Source: Doryteuthis pealeii (Eukaryota > Mollusca > Cephalopoda > Myopsida > Loliginidae). Taken from it: 64,000 nucleotides of DNA. Numbering within the stretch: the stretch's first letter is position 1; each line of letters starts with the position of its first letter. Shown here piece by piece: positions 21,899-33,319 of this stretch. The translations under genes and the position numbers were made by a program. The notes beneath the pieces were generated by a model that made no database searches, was not told the DNA's origin, and worked only from the letters and a program-made list of their open reading frames with translations. The stretch is taken from contig CM042139.1 of assembly GCA_023376005.1 (NCBI GenBank), positions 134,921,745 to 134,985,744 of the forward strand. The letters are read 5' to 3'.

Positions 21899-22110
21899 GA
21901 TTAGGGATATGTTACGTTACGGTACCGATTAGGAATATGTAATGTCATGGCTCCTTTTCGTAATATGTTACGTAGCGGTACCAATTCGTAATGTGTAGCG
22001 TTACGGTAACAATTCGTATATAAATTACGTAGCGCCTTTAATTCGTAATATGTTACGTTATGGGTGTTTTCTTTCTCGGCACTAAATTCGCGATATGTAC
22101 GTACGGGCTT
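21899..22110. repeat. 28-bp minisatellite (TACGTTACGGTACC type)
   Basis: Unit starts at 21899, 21927, 21955, 21983 and 22011 are exactly 28 bp apart, the next at 22040 is 29 bp on, and a last degenerate one is at 22085. Units share ATTCGTAATATGTTACGT and GCGGTACC-like phrases. The minus-strand frame at 21901-22122 is a translation of the array because 28-bp units shift frame but lack stops. Confidence 0.9.
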
Positions 22111-23700
22111 CGTTTCGTTCACAGTGTAAGGATGGTTTAAAGTTCAACATAACTTTGGATACAAATAACTCCGACAAAGGTTAATAGACAAACATTTAAT
22201 ACAACAGCACATGGATAACAGTAGATACAACGTTCATAATAAGGTAAACAGAGTTACACAAATAAAGATAAACACATTCATGAAAGATACAAAGTATAAC
22301 ATAAAAGAGTACAGACATGAGACTAGCGATAGTCCATGCTGTAAGGAACTTACAGTAATGTAAGGGGGGCGGAGCCCCACGAGAGGGTTTAGATAGAATC
22401 TACCCCATGTGGCTCGTAGTTGCTGAAACTATAAAAGATAGGGCGAAGGTTTTGAAACCGGCGCTTTTATACTGGTGCCCTAGCGGGCATCATCAAACTA
22501 AAAGGGGTAGACAACTCCACCAGGCGAATACAAACAAACGCTACAACAGTATCAAATCGTATCTTGTATATTCGTACGGTCGTTTGTTTACAACTGACAC
22601 ATAGCAGTGATCGTCTGTGGCCCCAAAATTCTTCCACACTCCTTTCGTTTATGGTCAAGCACAAGGTATCACGTTTCACGGCAGCGTGCTTCTTCGTTAC
22701 GGCCAATTGACTTTATCTCAACCGGTATCCAGAGGTCAGGTGAATTTCATTGATAAAAAGATTCCCCTAGTATTTTTCTCATCGTAGTAAAAGAAGAATG
22801 ATAATTCTGTGTTTACTTTTCAGAAGTTTATTATATTCAAAACTTCCTATTAACTTTTGAGAGAGAGAGACCCTAATATTATCTGCGCTTAATAATTAAT
22901 TAATTGTATTCTAACTGGATTCAACTTCGAGTTTTTAGTCCTTAGTAAACTTCTCGGTGAACAAGCTTTTCTTAGCAGTAACAGGCCTTTCCTTATCGTC
23001 TTCAGCGACAACAGCTTAACTCCGTACGATCACTGACTGGCCCCGATCTCTGACTGACTCTGGCCTTCTCCAATCACCGACTGTTTCTGACTCTCTCCGG
23101 CCACCGACTGTCCCCCTAACTCTATTGACGGGTCTCTTAAATATCATTTCTAAATAATCTTCCAGAAGATTCTACTTCTCGCATTTTCGAGCTCCTTCTG
23201 GACAGAATCAAATGTTCGATTCCTTCGAATCTCACTGGTCAACCAGAGTTCACCAGCCTAAAGATCAAAGACTCTCTGTAGTCACTAATCCTATTTTTTC
23301 GTTAAACCTAGACTTATCGTCTCCTTTCTCTCGTTAAAAGATGTTATCTTTCCTAACTACTTTTTCGGTGATTCTACAAAGACCACCCAGTAATATAAGA
23401 TAATCGGTAGTACATTTTTCTAAAGGTTGTTTTCTAAGTCTGGCACAAGGCCACAAATTATAGGTGCTGGGTGGCGATTACATAACAGATTGAGGGTGGC
23501 ACTGTGAGTTTTTTTAAAAGCTCGGGGGGAAATGTATGAATATGAGGAGCCGGCAGGGTTCTCAGGTTGAGTAGACCATCGGCGATGTTCAATAAAATAG
23601 ACACCCAGGGATTTATCCAAGCAGTCGTTGTATGACTTCTTCGATGCCCCTATTACGCAATGGTCAGTAGAGAAATCGTTGTACAGTCGATGATTCCTCA
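22111..23700. other. Unclassified sequence, possible retroelement remnants
   Basis: No gene I can support. Features seen: a G/C-rich patch GGGGGGCGGAGCCCC at 22363-22378, and repeated CCGACTG / CTGACTCT phrases at 23030-23115. There is also a 93-codon minus-strand frame (23420-23701) that is open and mixed in composition but matches no family I recognise. Together these suggest an old element rather than unique host sequence, but I cannot name it. Confidence 0.35.
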
Positions 23701-23706
23701 TTCTAG

Positions 23707-23707
23707 A

Positions 23708-23752
<45 letters not shown>
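23707..23752. repeat. (TA)n microsatellite
   Basis: Perfect TA run. Confidence 0.95.
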
Positions 23753-23755
<3 letters not shown>

Positions 23756-24889
23756 AACAAAAACACATGATTAAACGCATTAGAAGAAATAAAGTAGCAA
23801 ACAAGGAAATTGATACAATGTTGCATTATCGTGCAACGGAAGAGGAAGCTTCCGGCAGGAAGACAAAGAGAAAGATAAAAATATATATTAAAAAAAGGGA
23901 GAATGGAAAAAAGGTCTTCCGGTCAAGAAGCAGGGAGAAGAGGAAGAAATAGTTAAAAGAAAAAAGGAAAACGGATGACATCTCTTCCGGTGAAGAGGCG
24001 GAGAGAAAGATAAAGAAATATATATGTCCGTTATCAGATCAAACAATAAAAATGCGTGGGCATATTTATTGTATAAAAAGGCCAGCGGATGAAGGGTCTA
24101 GTCAGTCCCCAGCGAGCAGTCGAGAAGGTAACCTCGTCGTCTCCCGTATCAACCACCCTCGAGCAGTTCATTATGAACACTGCGCTCTTCACCAACCCGG
24201 GCATTTTCATTGTGAACACTCGTCGCCCCTCACCACCCACACATCGAAGAAAATAAAGACGGGTCATATTTTTATTATACGTGTCTGTGGTTTTATTGAA
24301 GTGAAGTAGTCGGCTATACAACAACAATAGTAAATTGAAAGCCTTCCCCCAAATCCCACACTAAAAACCAGACCTCCAATCATTTTACACAAACTAAACT
24401 AGCACCCCCATAATGACTCATGTATTTTAATCCTTCCATGATGCTCGATACTATAGTATATAAGGAAAAATAGGAACACAAATAATTTACTTGTTTTGAA
24501 AATTTCATTGGCGAGAAACTGTCAGTTACGAAGAACCGTTTCCTTCGCTTCCCTAATGTTTTGGTTGGATCCATTTAGGTCTAAAACTGGTACCCTATTC
24601 CACGTATGATTTATACGCAAAATAATTGAAAAACAAACTACAACCTGCTCCATTAAAACCTTATACTCTACATAATTCAAAGAAAAGAATATTCGAATTG
24701 GGGGTATCTCATGACAATCTTAAATGGCTATCTTTGAATTCAGTGTCATTACGGAACTGATAGTGTAGCATGGCAATTTGCGTGAGCCGAAATTTCACCT
24801 TCTCTTTCAGAGTGTGTCTTTTATGAAACATCCTTTCCGTATAAATTCATAAGCACACGCACTCACACTCAACATTCTCAATGTCTACC
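23753..24889. other. Spacer with purine-rich block, no supported gene
   Basis: 23830-24030 is purine-rich with GGAAGA/CTTCCGG phrases repeated about four times (23850, 23917, 23980), perhaps a decayed tandem repeat. The Lys/Arg-rich frame at 23767-23952 lies in it. The frames at 24034-24327 (both strands) show no domain. Confidence 0.4.
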
Positions 24890-25750
24890 CACATAATAGG
24901 TATCTCGCTCTTTGTAGGTCCTCTAGACAGAATCCAATGTCTGTACAGAGCTGGTTAATGTAAGTTTTTTTGGTTGGTTCACACAGGTGTGCCCATGTGT
25001 AAGAATCCATAGGAGAACGTCGCCCTTGCGTTTGTCCTTAATTCTCCAGCACTGCCCAGAAAATGGATGGTTTGTATGATGGGAGGTAAGTGTCTGTTTA
25101 AGTGTCTGTTTTGTAGGGTCCTGCTTTCTAGATTTGTTCAAAGTAGTACGTCACATCCTCGAGTAGTTCCTATCAAGCCATTTCTCTAAGCATTTTTGTT
25201 GTACCGGCCGTTCCTACAGTGGAGAATAGACACCGGTTCTCACTATAAATAGTGAGACACCGAGTGGAAAGGGAGTACTGTTCCCGTTAACGACAAGCTA
25301 GTCGTACATGTACCATGATTGTAAATACACTTGTCTTATTTTACCCTATCTCGACTTGACTTCTTTTTACTGTTGGGACTAACATCACAACAATTTTGTT
25401 AATGTCTAAATTATACAGTCATAGAGTAGTACAGATATGGCTAAAGATCGGAAGAATATCCTTTATATTTCATCAATGAGATCAGATTTCCATATGGTCT
25501 TTAATCTGTCAGTAGCAGTTCATACTTTATCTCTTGACATCGCTTTCAGTAAATGAGATATTGCTCCCTAGGTATATGAACTATTCTACTAAATTAAGAG
25601 GCGATGGCATCAACTTGAGTAAAATATATTGGCTCTGTTTTTTCCTGAGTTCACGTAGAGACTGGAGACTCTTGCTGCTTACTCCAGGCTATGCAGCAGA
25701 GATTTGGCTTGAGTAGGTGTATTTGCATGAAGCAATTGATAATTCATCTA
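24890..25750 (-). mobile_element. RTE-type LINE 3' fragment, interrupted by a solo LTR
   Basis: Same family and strand as the LINE at 15545-18940. The minus strand encodes GQCWRIKDKRKGDVLLWILT followed by HGH (24980-25060). Beyond 25393 it matches the YLGSNISSTESDVN region of the longer copy (about 25480-25560 against 16000-16090). The match is interrupted by 25197-25392. When that block and one copy of its 5-bp duplication are removed, the two LINE copies align without a gap across the junction. The copy is highly diverged and 5'-truncated near 25750. Confidence 0.8.
25197..25392. mobile_element. Solo LTR (196 bp) with 5-bp target-site duplication
   Basis: It begins TGTTGT and ends ACAACA, a perfect 6-bp terminal inverted repeat with the canonical TG...CA ends. 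It is flanked by direct repeats ATTTT (25192-25196 and 25393-25397). It carries TATAAATA (25244-25251) inside a perfect 7-bp-arm palindrome CTCACTA/TAGTGAG (25239-25256). No internal coding region is present, so this is a solo LTR left by recombination between two LTRs. The short LTR and 5-bp duplication fit Ty3/gypsy-type elements, but the family is inferred. Confidence 0.88.
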
Positions 25751-25847
25751 TTTTGCATCATTAATAGTTTCAACATATTATCATTTGCTACTGGCCGTGT
25801 TTAGTGTGACATATAAGTATTTACTGATTCGTTGATTTATTATCGAA

Positions 25848-26545
25848 ATGAGGCACGAAATGAACATGAATCTTCTGAGAAAATATGAACAAAAAGAAAG
25901 TCAATGTCATGTTATCCCCAATCTATAGTTAGCGAATATTGACGACACAGTAACTGTTTCATACCTACCTATTATAATATAGTTTTATTGCTCTAACTTC
26001 AGGTCCCTTACATGCAGTTACCAGTAATTATGGTAAGAAATTCAGAACTAAGCAATCGAGTTAAAATACTGAATGAGCCTGTTTGTATTTCACAAGTATG
26101 AAACTATCAACTCCCAGCTATGGATGAAATAGTAGTACACACTGGGCTCTTTAACCTTGCTATGACACCACATCTTTAGGGAAACCTCTCAATTAAAACT
26201 AGTTATACTACGTTTGTGTTACATCTTGCTAGCATTGAATGTGTTGGATATATACAGGCATACTGGGTTTATTCTTTCAGATTTTAAAAATTAAAACAAG
26301 AAAAGAAATAAAAAATAGTTAAAATACTATGGCACAACAAAAGGAAAAAACCCACGACCCAGCAGGAAAAGGATTAGAGTGAAAGAAGAAAAATACTTAA
26401 TAATTCGCAGGAAAAAGATTAATTGATATAGTAACTACTTTTCTCCACCCATAAATTTTCGGAGGATAAAAATATTGTGAAAAGAATAAAGTGAATTTAC
26501 ATATTTAAATTTACAAGAAAAATGAGGCACGAAATGAACATGAAT
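25848..26545. repeat. Pair of short direct repeats 675 bp apart
   Basis: ATGAGGCACGAAATGAACAT plus GAAT occurs identically at about 25849 and about 26522. Both are followed by A-rich sequence. The intervening segment includes the SINE fragment at 26090-26215. Confidence 0.8.
26090..26215 (+). mobile_element. SINE family A body fragment
   Basis: CCCAGCTATGGATGAAATAG, CACTGGGCTCTTTAACCTTG and CACCACATCTTTAGG match the body. The head and tail are not recognisable. Confidence 0.55.
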
Positions 26546-27419
26546 ACTGAAAAAAGGAAATGAACAAATTTCATACGACTTTTTGAGGTTTTAAAAAGAG
26601 AAGAAAAAAGAAGATAAAAACAACAAAAAATCCACACGTAAAGGAAGAAAAGTACAGTGAAAAGTGTCAACATTTTGAAATACGACACGACTTAAAAGCA
26701 TACAAAGAAAATAGAAAAAATAAAAAGAAAGAACAGTTTAAAATGTTACACACACTGCCACGTCATAAATATTCAAAAGAAAAAAAATTGAAATACTTAT
26801 TTTTTTTAAAAAGGCAGTAATTAACGAACATTAAACATACGAACATTTGAACATTTTTTCTTCTTTTCTCTGTGTTCCATGAATTTTATTTTTTCTTTCG
26901 ATTTTTTCGGGGTTATTGATGGATTTATTGTATTTTTAGGTGATTTAAGATTCCAAATATCGTATTTGTAGCTAGTGAGTTGTCGTGTAAATCAGTTTTG
27001 AGTAAGAAAGAAAGGAAAATAAAGAAAAAAGAGACAGACTGAGAAAAATGAACGAAGAGAAGAAAAAGCGTGAAAAATGACATAAGCAAAAGAAAAGTAA
27101 GTTTTGTGCGAACATGCGAAAAAACATTTCAGTTAATTTATATTTGTGTCACAGTGGTAAGAAGAAGGAAAGAAAAGAAAAGAAAAGAATGTTTATGAAA
27201 TGTCAAAAAAGTGACAACCTAATGAAAACAATTTTAGTGATGATTTGACGTTGTAATTTTTAGCGTAAATAAAGATTTTTTTATCAATGAATTTTAATAT
27301 AGATTGTACATAGTAAAGTAATAATTTTATAGTATTCGATGTACCGCATCTGTGGTTTGATACGGATTGGCACACTATGAATTGGTGAAATTCGGTCCAT
27401 TTTGCCACGTAGACTAGGT
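26220..27419. other. A-rich low-complexity spacer
   Basis: Rich in AAAGAAAA phrases on the plus strand. The minus frames at 26497-26688 and 27193-27469 are Phe/Leu-rich or overlap each other and carry no domain. Confidence 0.5.
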
Positions 27420-28021
27420 TGTGTGGGAAGGGTGTTATAGTGATAGGAGAATATTACGAAATATCTCACTTTAGTAAATGAAGGTATCTCTAGGATTTTT
27501 GTATGTTGGCGGAAGGCCAGACAAGCGCTTTAGTCGAAGACGTAAAATTCCGCATCCGCTGACAAGAGGGAAAAAATGAAAGGGGATTGGAGTTAGTGGA
27601 CGGATTTAGACTTTCCCTGTGTGATAAGATAAAAGAATGCCCAAGGATTCTAATCTAAGCTTTTTAAAAATTACTAGATAGAGAAAAAAATATAACCAAA
27701 CTGTGGAAATTGAAAGAGTGTAGAAATGAAAAAGAAAACAGAAGAAGACGTGTAACTGAAACGTCTGAGTGTCTTATCTTTGTCCTAATTGGACAAAGTG
27801 AGTGACCTTCGTTCTGATTGGACAGAACAAAACTTGAGTGTGAATAGAGTAAGAGAGTGAGAAAGTTTATTATTGGCTGAGTGTTTGAAGGCGAGCAACG
27901 CAAGGTGGCAGTCTGTTCCCCCAGGTCATTTATCGATGTTTTAACCTTGAGCTGAAAAATAAAGAGCTCTAAGGAATCCAACATCAAATGTTGCGTTCGT
28001 TATTAAAAACTAACAACGGAC
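27420..28021 (+). mobile_element. Possible LTR of an LTR retrotransposon
   Basis: A block that could start TGTGTGGGAAGG (27420) and end ACAACGGACA (28021). It has an AATAAA polyadenylation signal at about 27958 some 60 bp before its end, as in R-U5 of LTRs. No second copy, target duplication or convincing primer site is visible in the window, so this is only a candidate. The 107-codon minus frame at 27664-27987 lies within it. Confidence 0.3.
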
Positions 28022-28269
28022 ATAAAAAAGAAAATCCCAAGCAGAAGACCCAAGTAGTTCAAGCCCGACAAGTCCAACAATAACACAGATCCAAATACAG
28101 AAATAAAAGAACGGTCCAGGTTGGAACCAGCTTAATAAATTAGTACGACATTACGAGATAAGTATGGCTATGCAACATATTATTTAACTGATGCCGTAAC
28201 GTAACGTAATAACACTAATGAAATTTGGTGAAAGTAACAGTAATTATAATAATGCCAGAACTTTGGCTT

Positions 28270-28570
28270 AAATCTATTATGAATTCCTCATCAGTACCAC
28301 GCCCTGGGGCTGTAGACTATGCATACTACTCTTCTGCAGAGGGATAAGATCTCCTCCAATGGAACAACCAGACCCTTAATGACTGAGGACAGGATTGTGG
28401 TAGCTGAGCGGTCTGTGACCTGAGTAGTAAAAGATCCCTTTACTTCAGCCCTTATTTGGGCTGAACGGGAATCGGAGATGCTCCAACGGATCAATCTGCT
28501 AGTCCTGTTAAGCCCTAGCTACTTTATTATTGTCCCGACCGTCTTCGTCAAAATGCTCTCATGGCAAACA
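28270..28570 (+). repeat. Dispersed repeat, copy 2 of unclassified family
   Basis: Diverged homologue of 5105-5350. Shared blocks include GTGGTAGCTGAG, CTTCAGCCCTTATTTGGGCT (CTTCGACCCTTACTAGGACT in the other copy), GGATCAATC, and the 3' end ATTGTCCCGACC...ATGCTCTCATGGC. Confidence 0.55.
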
Positions 28571-28579
28571 CCCACCTAT

Positions 28580-28928
28580 TTATATTATACAGGGGCGAGA
28601 AGGCAGTGACTGAGGATCAACCACCATTATTTATTAATAAACATAAAGTTAATGAAAATCGTTTGTACTAATTTATTAATGCGCATGAAGTTAATAAAAT
28701 CACTTCTTAAACAAATAATCTTTTCATAATGAATAGTGTGTGTTTGTCTGTCTGTAACCGAAACTATATTACTACTCAAGTAAGAATTCCCTTAGTTATT
28801 TACGTCACATTCTCCACGATTTTATATTTTTATTTAAGCCTCAATTATTAATAAAATGCAACTATGATGATAAAAAAAAGAAACAAAACAGTAAATGGTC
28901 TTACTCAAACATGAGTTGATATCCATTA

Positions 28929-28961
<33 letters not shown>

Positions 28962-29904
28962 ATATATACAAAGATAGTGGTATAGATGGATATATAATTT
29001 GCATATTGATATTTAAAAATTGATTTTAATAAATATGTGCTTAGTATTTTTGATTTCTAATTGTTTGGTTATATCTTAATGAATATGAGCAAAATCCCGG
29101 GGATAAATCGTAAAAGAATCCATTAACAAGAGGAAATCACTGTAATTTTATTCTTTACTTCGTATCTTAACTAAATAGTTAAATTAGAAAAAATTGCCAA
29201 TGAAAGACGGAGGTGAAGGAAGATTACGTTTCAATTGTTCTATTTTTCGATTAATCCTTTTATCGGCATTCTTATTTAGTTTCATTAGCTTTTCTAATTT
29301 AATATGATATTTTATTACATTAAACATAAATACTTGCATATATTTGCTAGTATATATATAAAAAACAAGATTTGGCATTGAAACCAGCAAGGGTTAATAT
29401 GCTATTAAACTAAACAACCAATCAACTCATCAGTGCCTGGGGATAAAGCTCGAGCCCTGATAAAAAACCCACTGAATTTGAATATTGATTCGGAGTGATG
29501 GAGCCCCGCAATGAACGTTATAAAAGCTTTGAGCTTTGCTTGATAAAAAAATCAATAATAATTTTCTAGCTCCTAGCAACGAAATTCGGCCACTTTACAC
29601 TTTCTTAGTTGCTTGAATAAAAGAAAGGACGCCGATTTCTCTTGCGAAAATGTTCTTTTTATTAACGCACATTCACTTTTTCATCAGATTCAGTCACGTG
29701 GTTTCATATGGTCAAAGTAAATGGAGTTGATAAAGTGCAAATTTCCCCATCACAACGTAATCACAAATAATATAATGTACTAATAACAATTAAGCACCCA
29801 GTCGAGGGGGCTTAGAATTCGCTCACTGTAACATTTACTCCCCCATAAAAGAGGTGTCCTGTGTAGGTCACTAAATAGCATCTGTTGGCAAGGTTCCAGT
29901 TATG
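28580..29904. other. AT-rich spacer with SINE tail fragment
   Basis: A (TA)n tract lies at 28930-28969. At 29387-29427 there is a SINE family B tail (AAGGGTTAATATGCTATTAA, then AACAACCAATCAAC). A short stretch at 29840-29905 (GCATCTGTTGGCAAGGTTCC) matches 35189-35246, so a small dispersed repeat is shared. No gene supported. Confidence 0.45.
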
Positions 29905-29977
<73 letters not shown>

Positions 29978-30062
29978 ATTTCAAATTATTAATGAGTTGA
30001 CATCATTTCGTTTTATCCAAAACCTTCCACTCAGAATTTAACAAAATTTAACAGTGTAATGG

Positions 30063-30151
<89 letters not shown>
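29905..30151. repeat. (TA)n, spacer, (TA)n-(GA)n microsatellite block
   Basis: TA tract 29905-29973, unique sequence 29974-30064, TA tract 30065-30120 passing into GA until 30151. Confidence 0.93.
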
Positions 30152-30153
<2 letters not shown>

Positions 30154-30525
30154 CTATAAAAACTGTATTATTCTGCAGAACATGAAACAAACGGTGGCCA
30201 TTTACAATATTAACACAAGGTAGAAGTGTTCCATGCTATAAACGAGTGTCACCATAATCGTGCAAATTTAAGTCGCAAATGTGACTGGACCCGTTTTCAG
30301 AAAGTTATTATAACATCTGAAATTTCAAAAGGTAAATCTTCATTAGAAACCCAAAACACTTGGAAGATATCATCTGACAGTTAATATATTTGTCGCATTC
30401 TCCAATTTAGGTAAATAAGAAGGCCGATAAAGGTCATTCGAGTGTTGTCCCCGACATTCCTTTTCAAGAATTAAACTTGAAGCTGTAAATATTCCAGACC
30501 TGACCAGTGGAGCACTATGGTTTCG
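30152..30525 (+). mobile_element. Tc1/mariner (Tc3-like) fragment, copy A
   Basis: Aligns along its length with 33320-33690: CTATAAAAACTGTATT, AACAAACGGTGGCCATTT, CTATAAACGAGTGTC, GCAAATGTGACTGGACCC and CCAGACCTGACCAGTGG. No intact frame remains. It corresponds to the 5' end and N-terminal part of the transposase gene. Confidence 0.6.
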
Positions 30526-30589
30526 TCACTTAATCATCTTTACTTTCTTCTACTGTGACTAGTATGTCTTTTTCAACTTAATTCGATGG

Positions 30590-30925
30590 TTTCTGTGGTA
30601 GGTGGAAAGTAACCGTACAACTGCTTTTTTGTGGGGTGCTGATTCCAGTATTTGTTCAAGACAGCACGTAGTATCTTTGTGTAGTTTCCATCTAGCTTTT
30701 CCCCAAGCGTTTCGTTAAATATCATAGGGTGAAGCCATACATTAGAATTGACACGGTTTCAGCTTGGAAGAATTCTCACTTTATCTTGTCAGAGAGATCA
30801 GATTTCCATATGACCGATAATCTGTCAATAGCAGCCCATGTTTTTCCTGTGTGTATATTAACATTGCTTTTAGTAGATGAGATATTGCTACCCAGGTATG
30901 TAAACTAGTTTACTATAACTTCAAG
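30590..30925 (-). mobile_element. RTE-type LINE internal fragment
   Basis: The plus strand shows GAGAGATCAGATTTCCATAT, CAGCCCATG, and GATGAGATATTGCTACCCAG, which match the LINE at about 15990-16105 in the same orientation. Both ends are truncated. Confidence 0.75.
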
Positions 30926-31329
30926 TAAACATACTTAATACAAATATTTTCTATCGAGTTATATGGTTTCACATATCACATATTGTACATTTTAAACACA
31001 AACGCTTTGGGTCAGAGTGTACCTGGGTGTAATGACAAGGAAATAATGACTCTCACACTCCCCAGAGCATCAATATGAAGGCCTACCATTTGATGTATTC
31101 AATTGCATACTCGTTACACTCTTTTAGGATAATTTTCCATCTTCATGGGATGGAGTCAGCGTTTTATTTCACTCAGCCTAGTATGAATAATATTCAAATA
31201 TCAAAATAAGGCTCACTGAGCAATGGGCTTTAACGAAATTTAATGTTTTAATTCCATGAAGATGAAATAAAGGAAAGTATGTATTTGTCCAACTTTCCAT
31301 CACGAACAGAATGCGACACAATATCAATC

Positions 31330-31530
31330 GGAGTACCGTTGGTTTTTATTTAGAGTTCTCCTAGCCTGGTTACCTTACCTAGGCTAAATAAACCAGTCTG
31401 CCCTAAAATTTACCTCTAGTTGGGAAGGAGCATTAGCACAAATGGAAACACAAACACTTTCTTCCAATATTTGAATTCGAATCGCCGATTCTATTTCTTT
31501 GGACGATAGATGTTATACAAGAGCACCTCA
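31330..31530 (-). mobile_element. SINE family A, degenerate copy
   Basis: TTCTCCTAGCCTGGTTACCT, AACCAGTCTGCCC and a B-box-like AATTCGAATC (reverse complement GATTCGAATT, ~31482-31492) occur in the reverse order expected for a minus copy. 30926-31329 and 31531-31829 hold no supported gene. Confidence 0.6.
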
Positions 31531-31829
31531 ACAAAAAACAAGGAAAGTAAATAATGCGTACTTATATACATTTACATATCCCGACAGAAGCCGTTATACT
31601 AATCCGTTAGGGGTGTGATGTTAATTTTGACCGCTGGCCATCCTAAAGTCTGTCACCATGAGATTTTAGTATTATGTATGGGAAAATATTTTATGATAAT
31701 TCAAATTGGAAAGACGTATATTTCGCACATTCTGTTGTGGTTTTCACCGAGAAAAACTCTTCCAAGTTTGAAAAAGAAAAATGCCAATGTGAAAGGAAAA
31801 CACATATTTACAAGTTAAAAATAGTTTGG

Positions 31830-32055
31830 TCTGGTTTAATTTCTTTGGTTTAATGGCATATCAACGTTCATGTGTGATTTAATGAAAAATCTTCCCATCC
31901 TTGTAGAAGAACAATAGTGGTGCTATTTAGCCCATAGCTGTGGAAATGAGGGGGTTCACAACATTTACCAAGCGTATTGGTCTGAAAATTAATGTAATAG
32001 CGTGACTAGAATTTAAACTCGCTTACTACGATGACGCTGTTCAACCCGTTAGTAA
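31830..32055 (-). mobile_element. SINE family B, nearly complete copy
   Basis: On the minus strand: head CTTACTAACGGGTTGAACAG with GAGTTTAAATTCT as B box (~32008-32020), then ACCAATACGCTTGG, CACAGCTATGGGCTAAATAG, ACCACTATTGTTCTTCTACA, and the tail GTTGATATGCCATTAAACCA (~31845-31866). The order matches 41218-41455. Confidence 0.65.
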
Positions 32056-33318
32056 GCCAAGGGGAAATTTCATCGGGTTTTCGTCTTGGCGATTTTCATT
32101 TTATGGCCATCTCGTAAAGCTAACATAATCCACTTGTTTACGCAGGACATTCCAAAGACTATAATCAGTCAGCATTAGTTTCTATGACAATAAGGACAGT
32201 ACAAAAAAAAAAAAAAATTAAAAAAAATAAATACGCAAATCTACTAGAAAATTGTCTAAAAGAATGTGCAATTACAAATGCACGCTTTCCTTTTATTTAA
32301 TTATTTATTTATTAGTTCTTGATGACATTTTTATTTTACCATAACTATTTATTTTATTCTTTAAATGTTTCATTCGTTTAAGACAGCTAACATCAAATAA
32401 TAACTGGGACTGTTGTTCCCCATAGCAACCTCTGTCCACTGAACAATTTTGCCTGGTAGCCATCGTCCTGTGAACAGCAATGTAATGAAATGGAATTAAT
32501 ACACACTTTAAATTTGCTGGGCATTACATTTTTTATAAGTGCTGCGTATTTAAATTTCTTAATACACCAAAATATGATTTGAAACATGTTCCAGTGATGC
32601 CATGTTAAAACCTTAGATGACAGGCCCAATAACAAAACAACTTAAAAGCAATTATATCATATGAAGGCTGGAAAAGTACCAGCAAAATAGCTTTTCATTC
32701 TATCTCAAGAAATGAAATGAAACGGCAACTCCTAGCAAGAGTGGGCAGTTTAAATTTAATCCAAAGAAATGAATGCAATTGAGTTTTGAAATAACGATTC
32801 AAGTAGACAAATCTCAAAAGACTTGAGTTCCACAAGATAAAAATCTGGACACATGAAAAAAACTGTATGGCTGTCTGCCTGTATGTTTGTTTGTATAACG
32901 ACAGAGCATACAACCGTTTAAAGATAAAAATTGGTGACCAAAATTCAATAAAATCCACACCCTATTTTGTGCGAGAGATATACTTTATTGCCCCCCCACC
33001 TCGTTTTACATAAGAGTAGCTAAATAAAAGTATAAGGGTAGAAATCAATGATATATTTAAAACATAATTTTTTAAAAATTATTAAAAAAATAAAACAGAT
33101 GAATAAAGCATAAAATATAAGGAAAAGCAAATAAAAACCAAAAGAAAATTTAAAAAATACAAACAATGATAATAATAAAAATAAGCGACAGAGAAAAACA
33201 GGAATATACACTGGTTTCAACTTATTAACGAGATTATATATTATTTTTTTCATTTTATACAAAAACTACTTGATATTTAACAAAATTTTCACAATATGAT
33301 TGGAAAAGTATATGCGCA
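32056..33318. other. A/T-rich spacer, no supported gene
   Basis: Contains A-runs (32200-32235), a C8 run (~32991) and a strongly A-rich stretch 33050-33200. The minus frames at 32393-32635, 32695-32958 and 33020-33262 show no domains; the last is Phe-rich from the A-rich strand. Confidence 0.5.
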
Positions 33319-33319
33319 G

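Noticed and set aside
23420..23701. 93-codon minus-strand frame as a host gene
   Set aside because: Open and mixed in composition but no recognisable domain, no splice context judged credible, and the surrounding sequence looks repeat-derived.
28270..28310. Minus-strand CTGATGA near 28285-28292 as a hammerhead core
   Set aside because: No GAAA at the required distance and no stem II or stem I pairing. The same goes for the CTGATGA at about 29430 on the minus strand.
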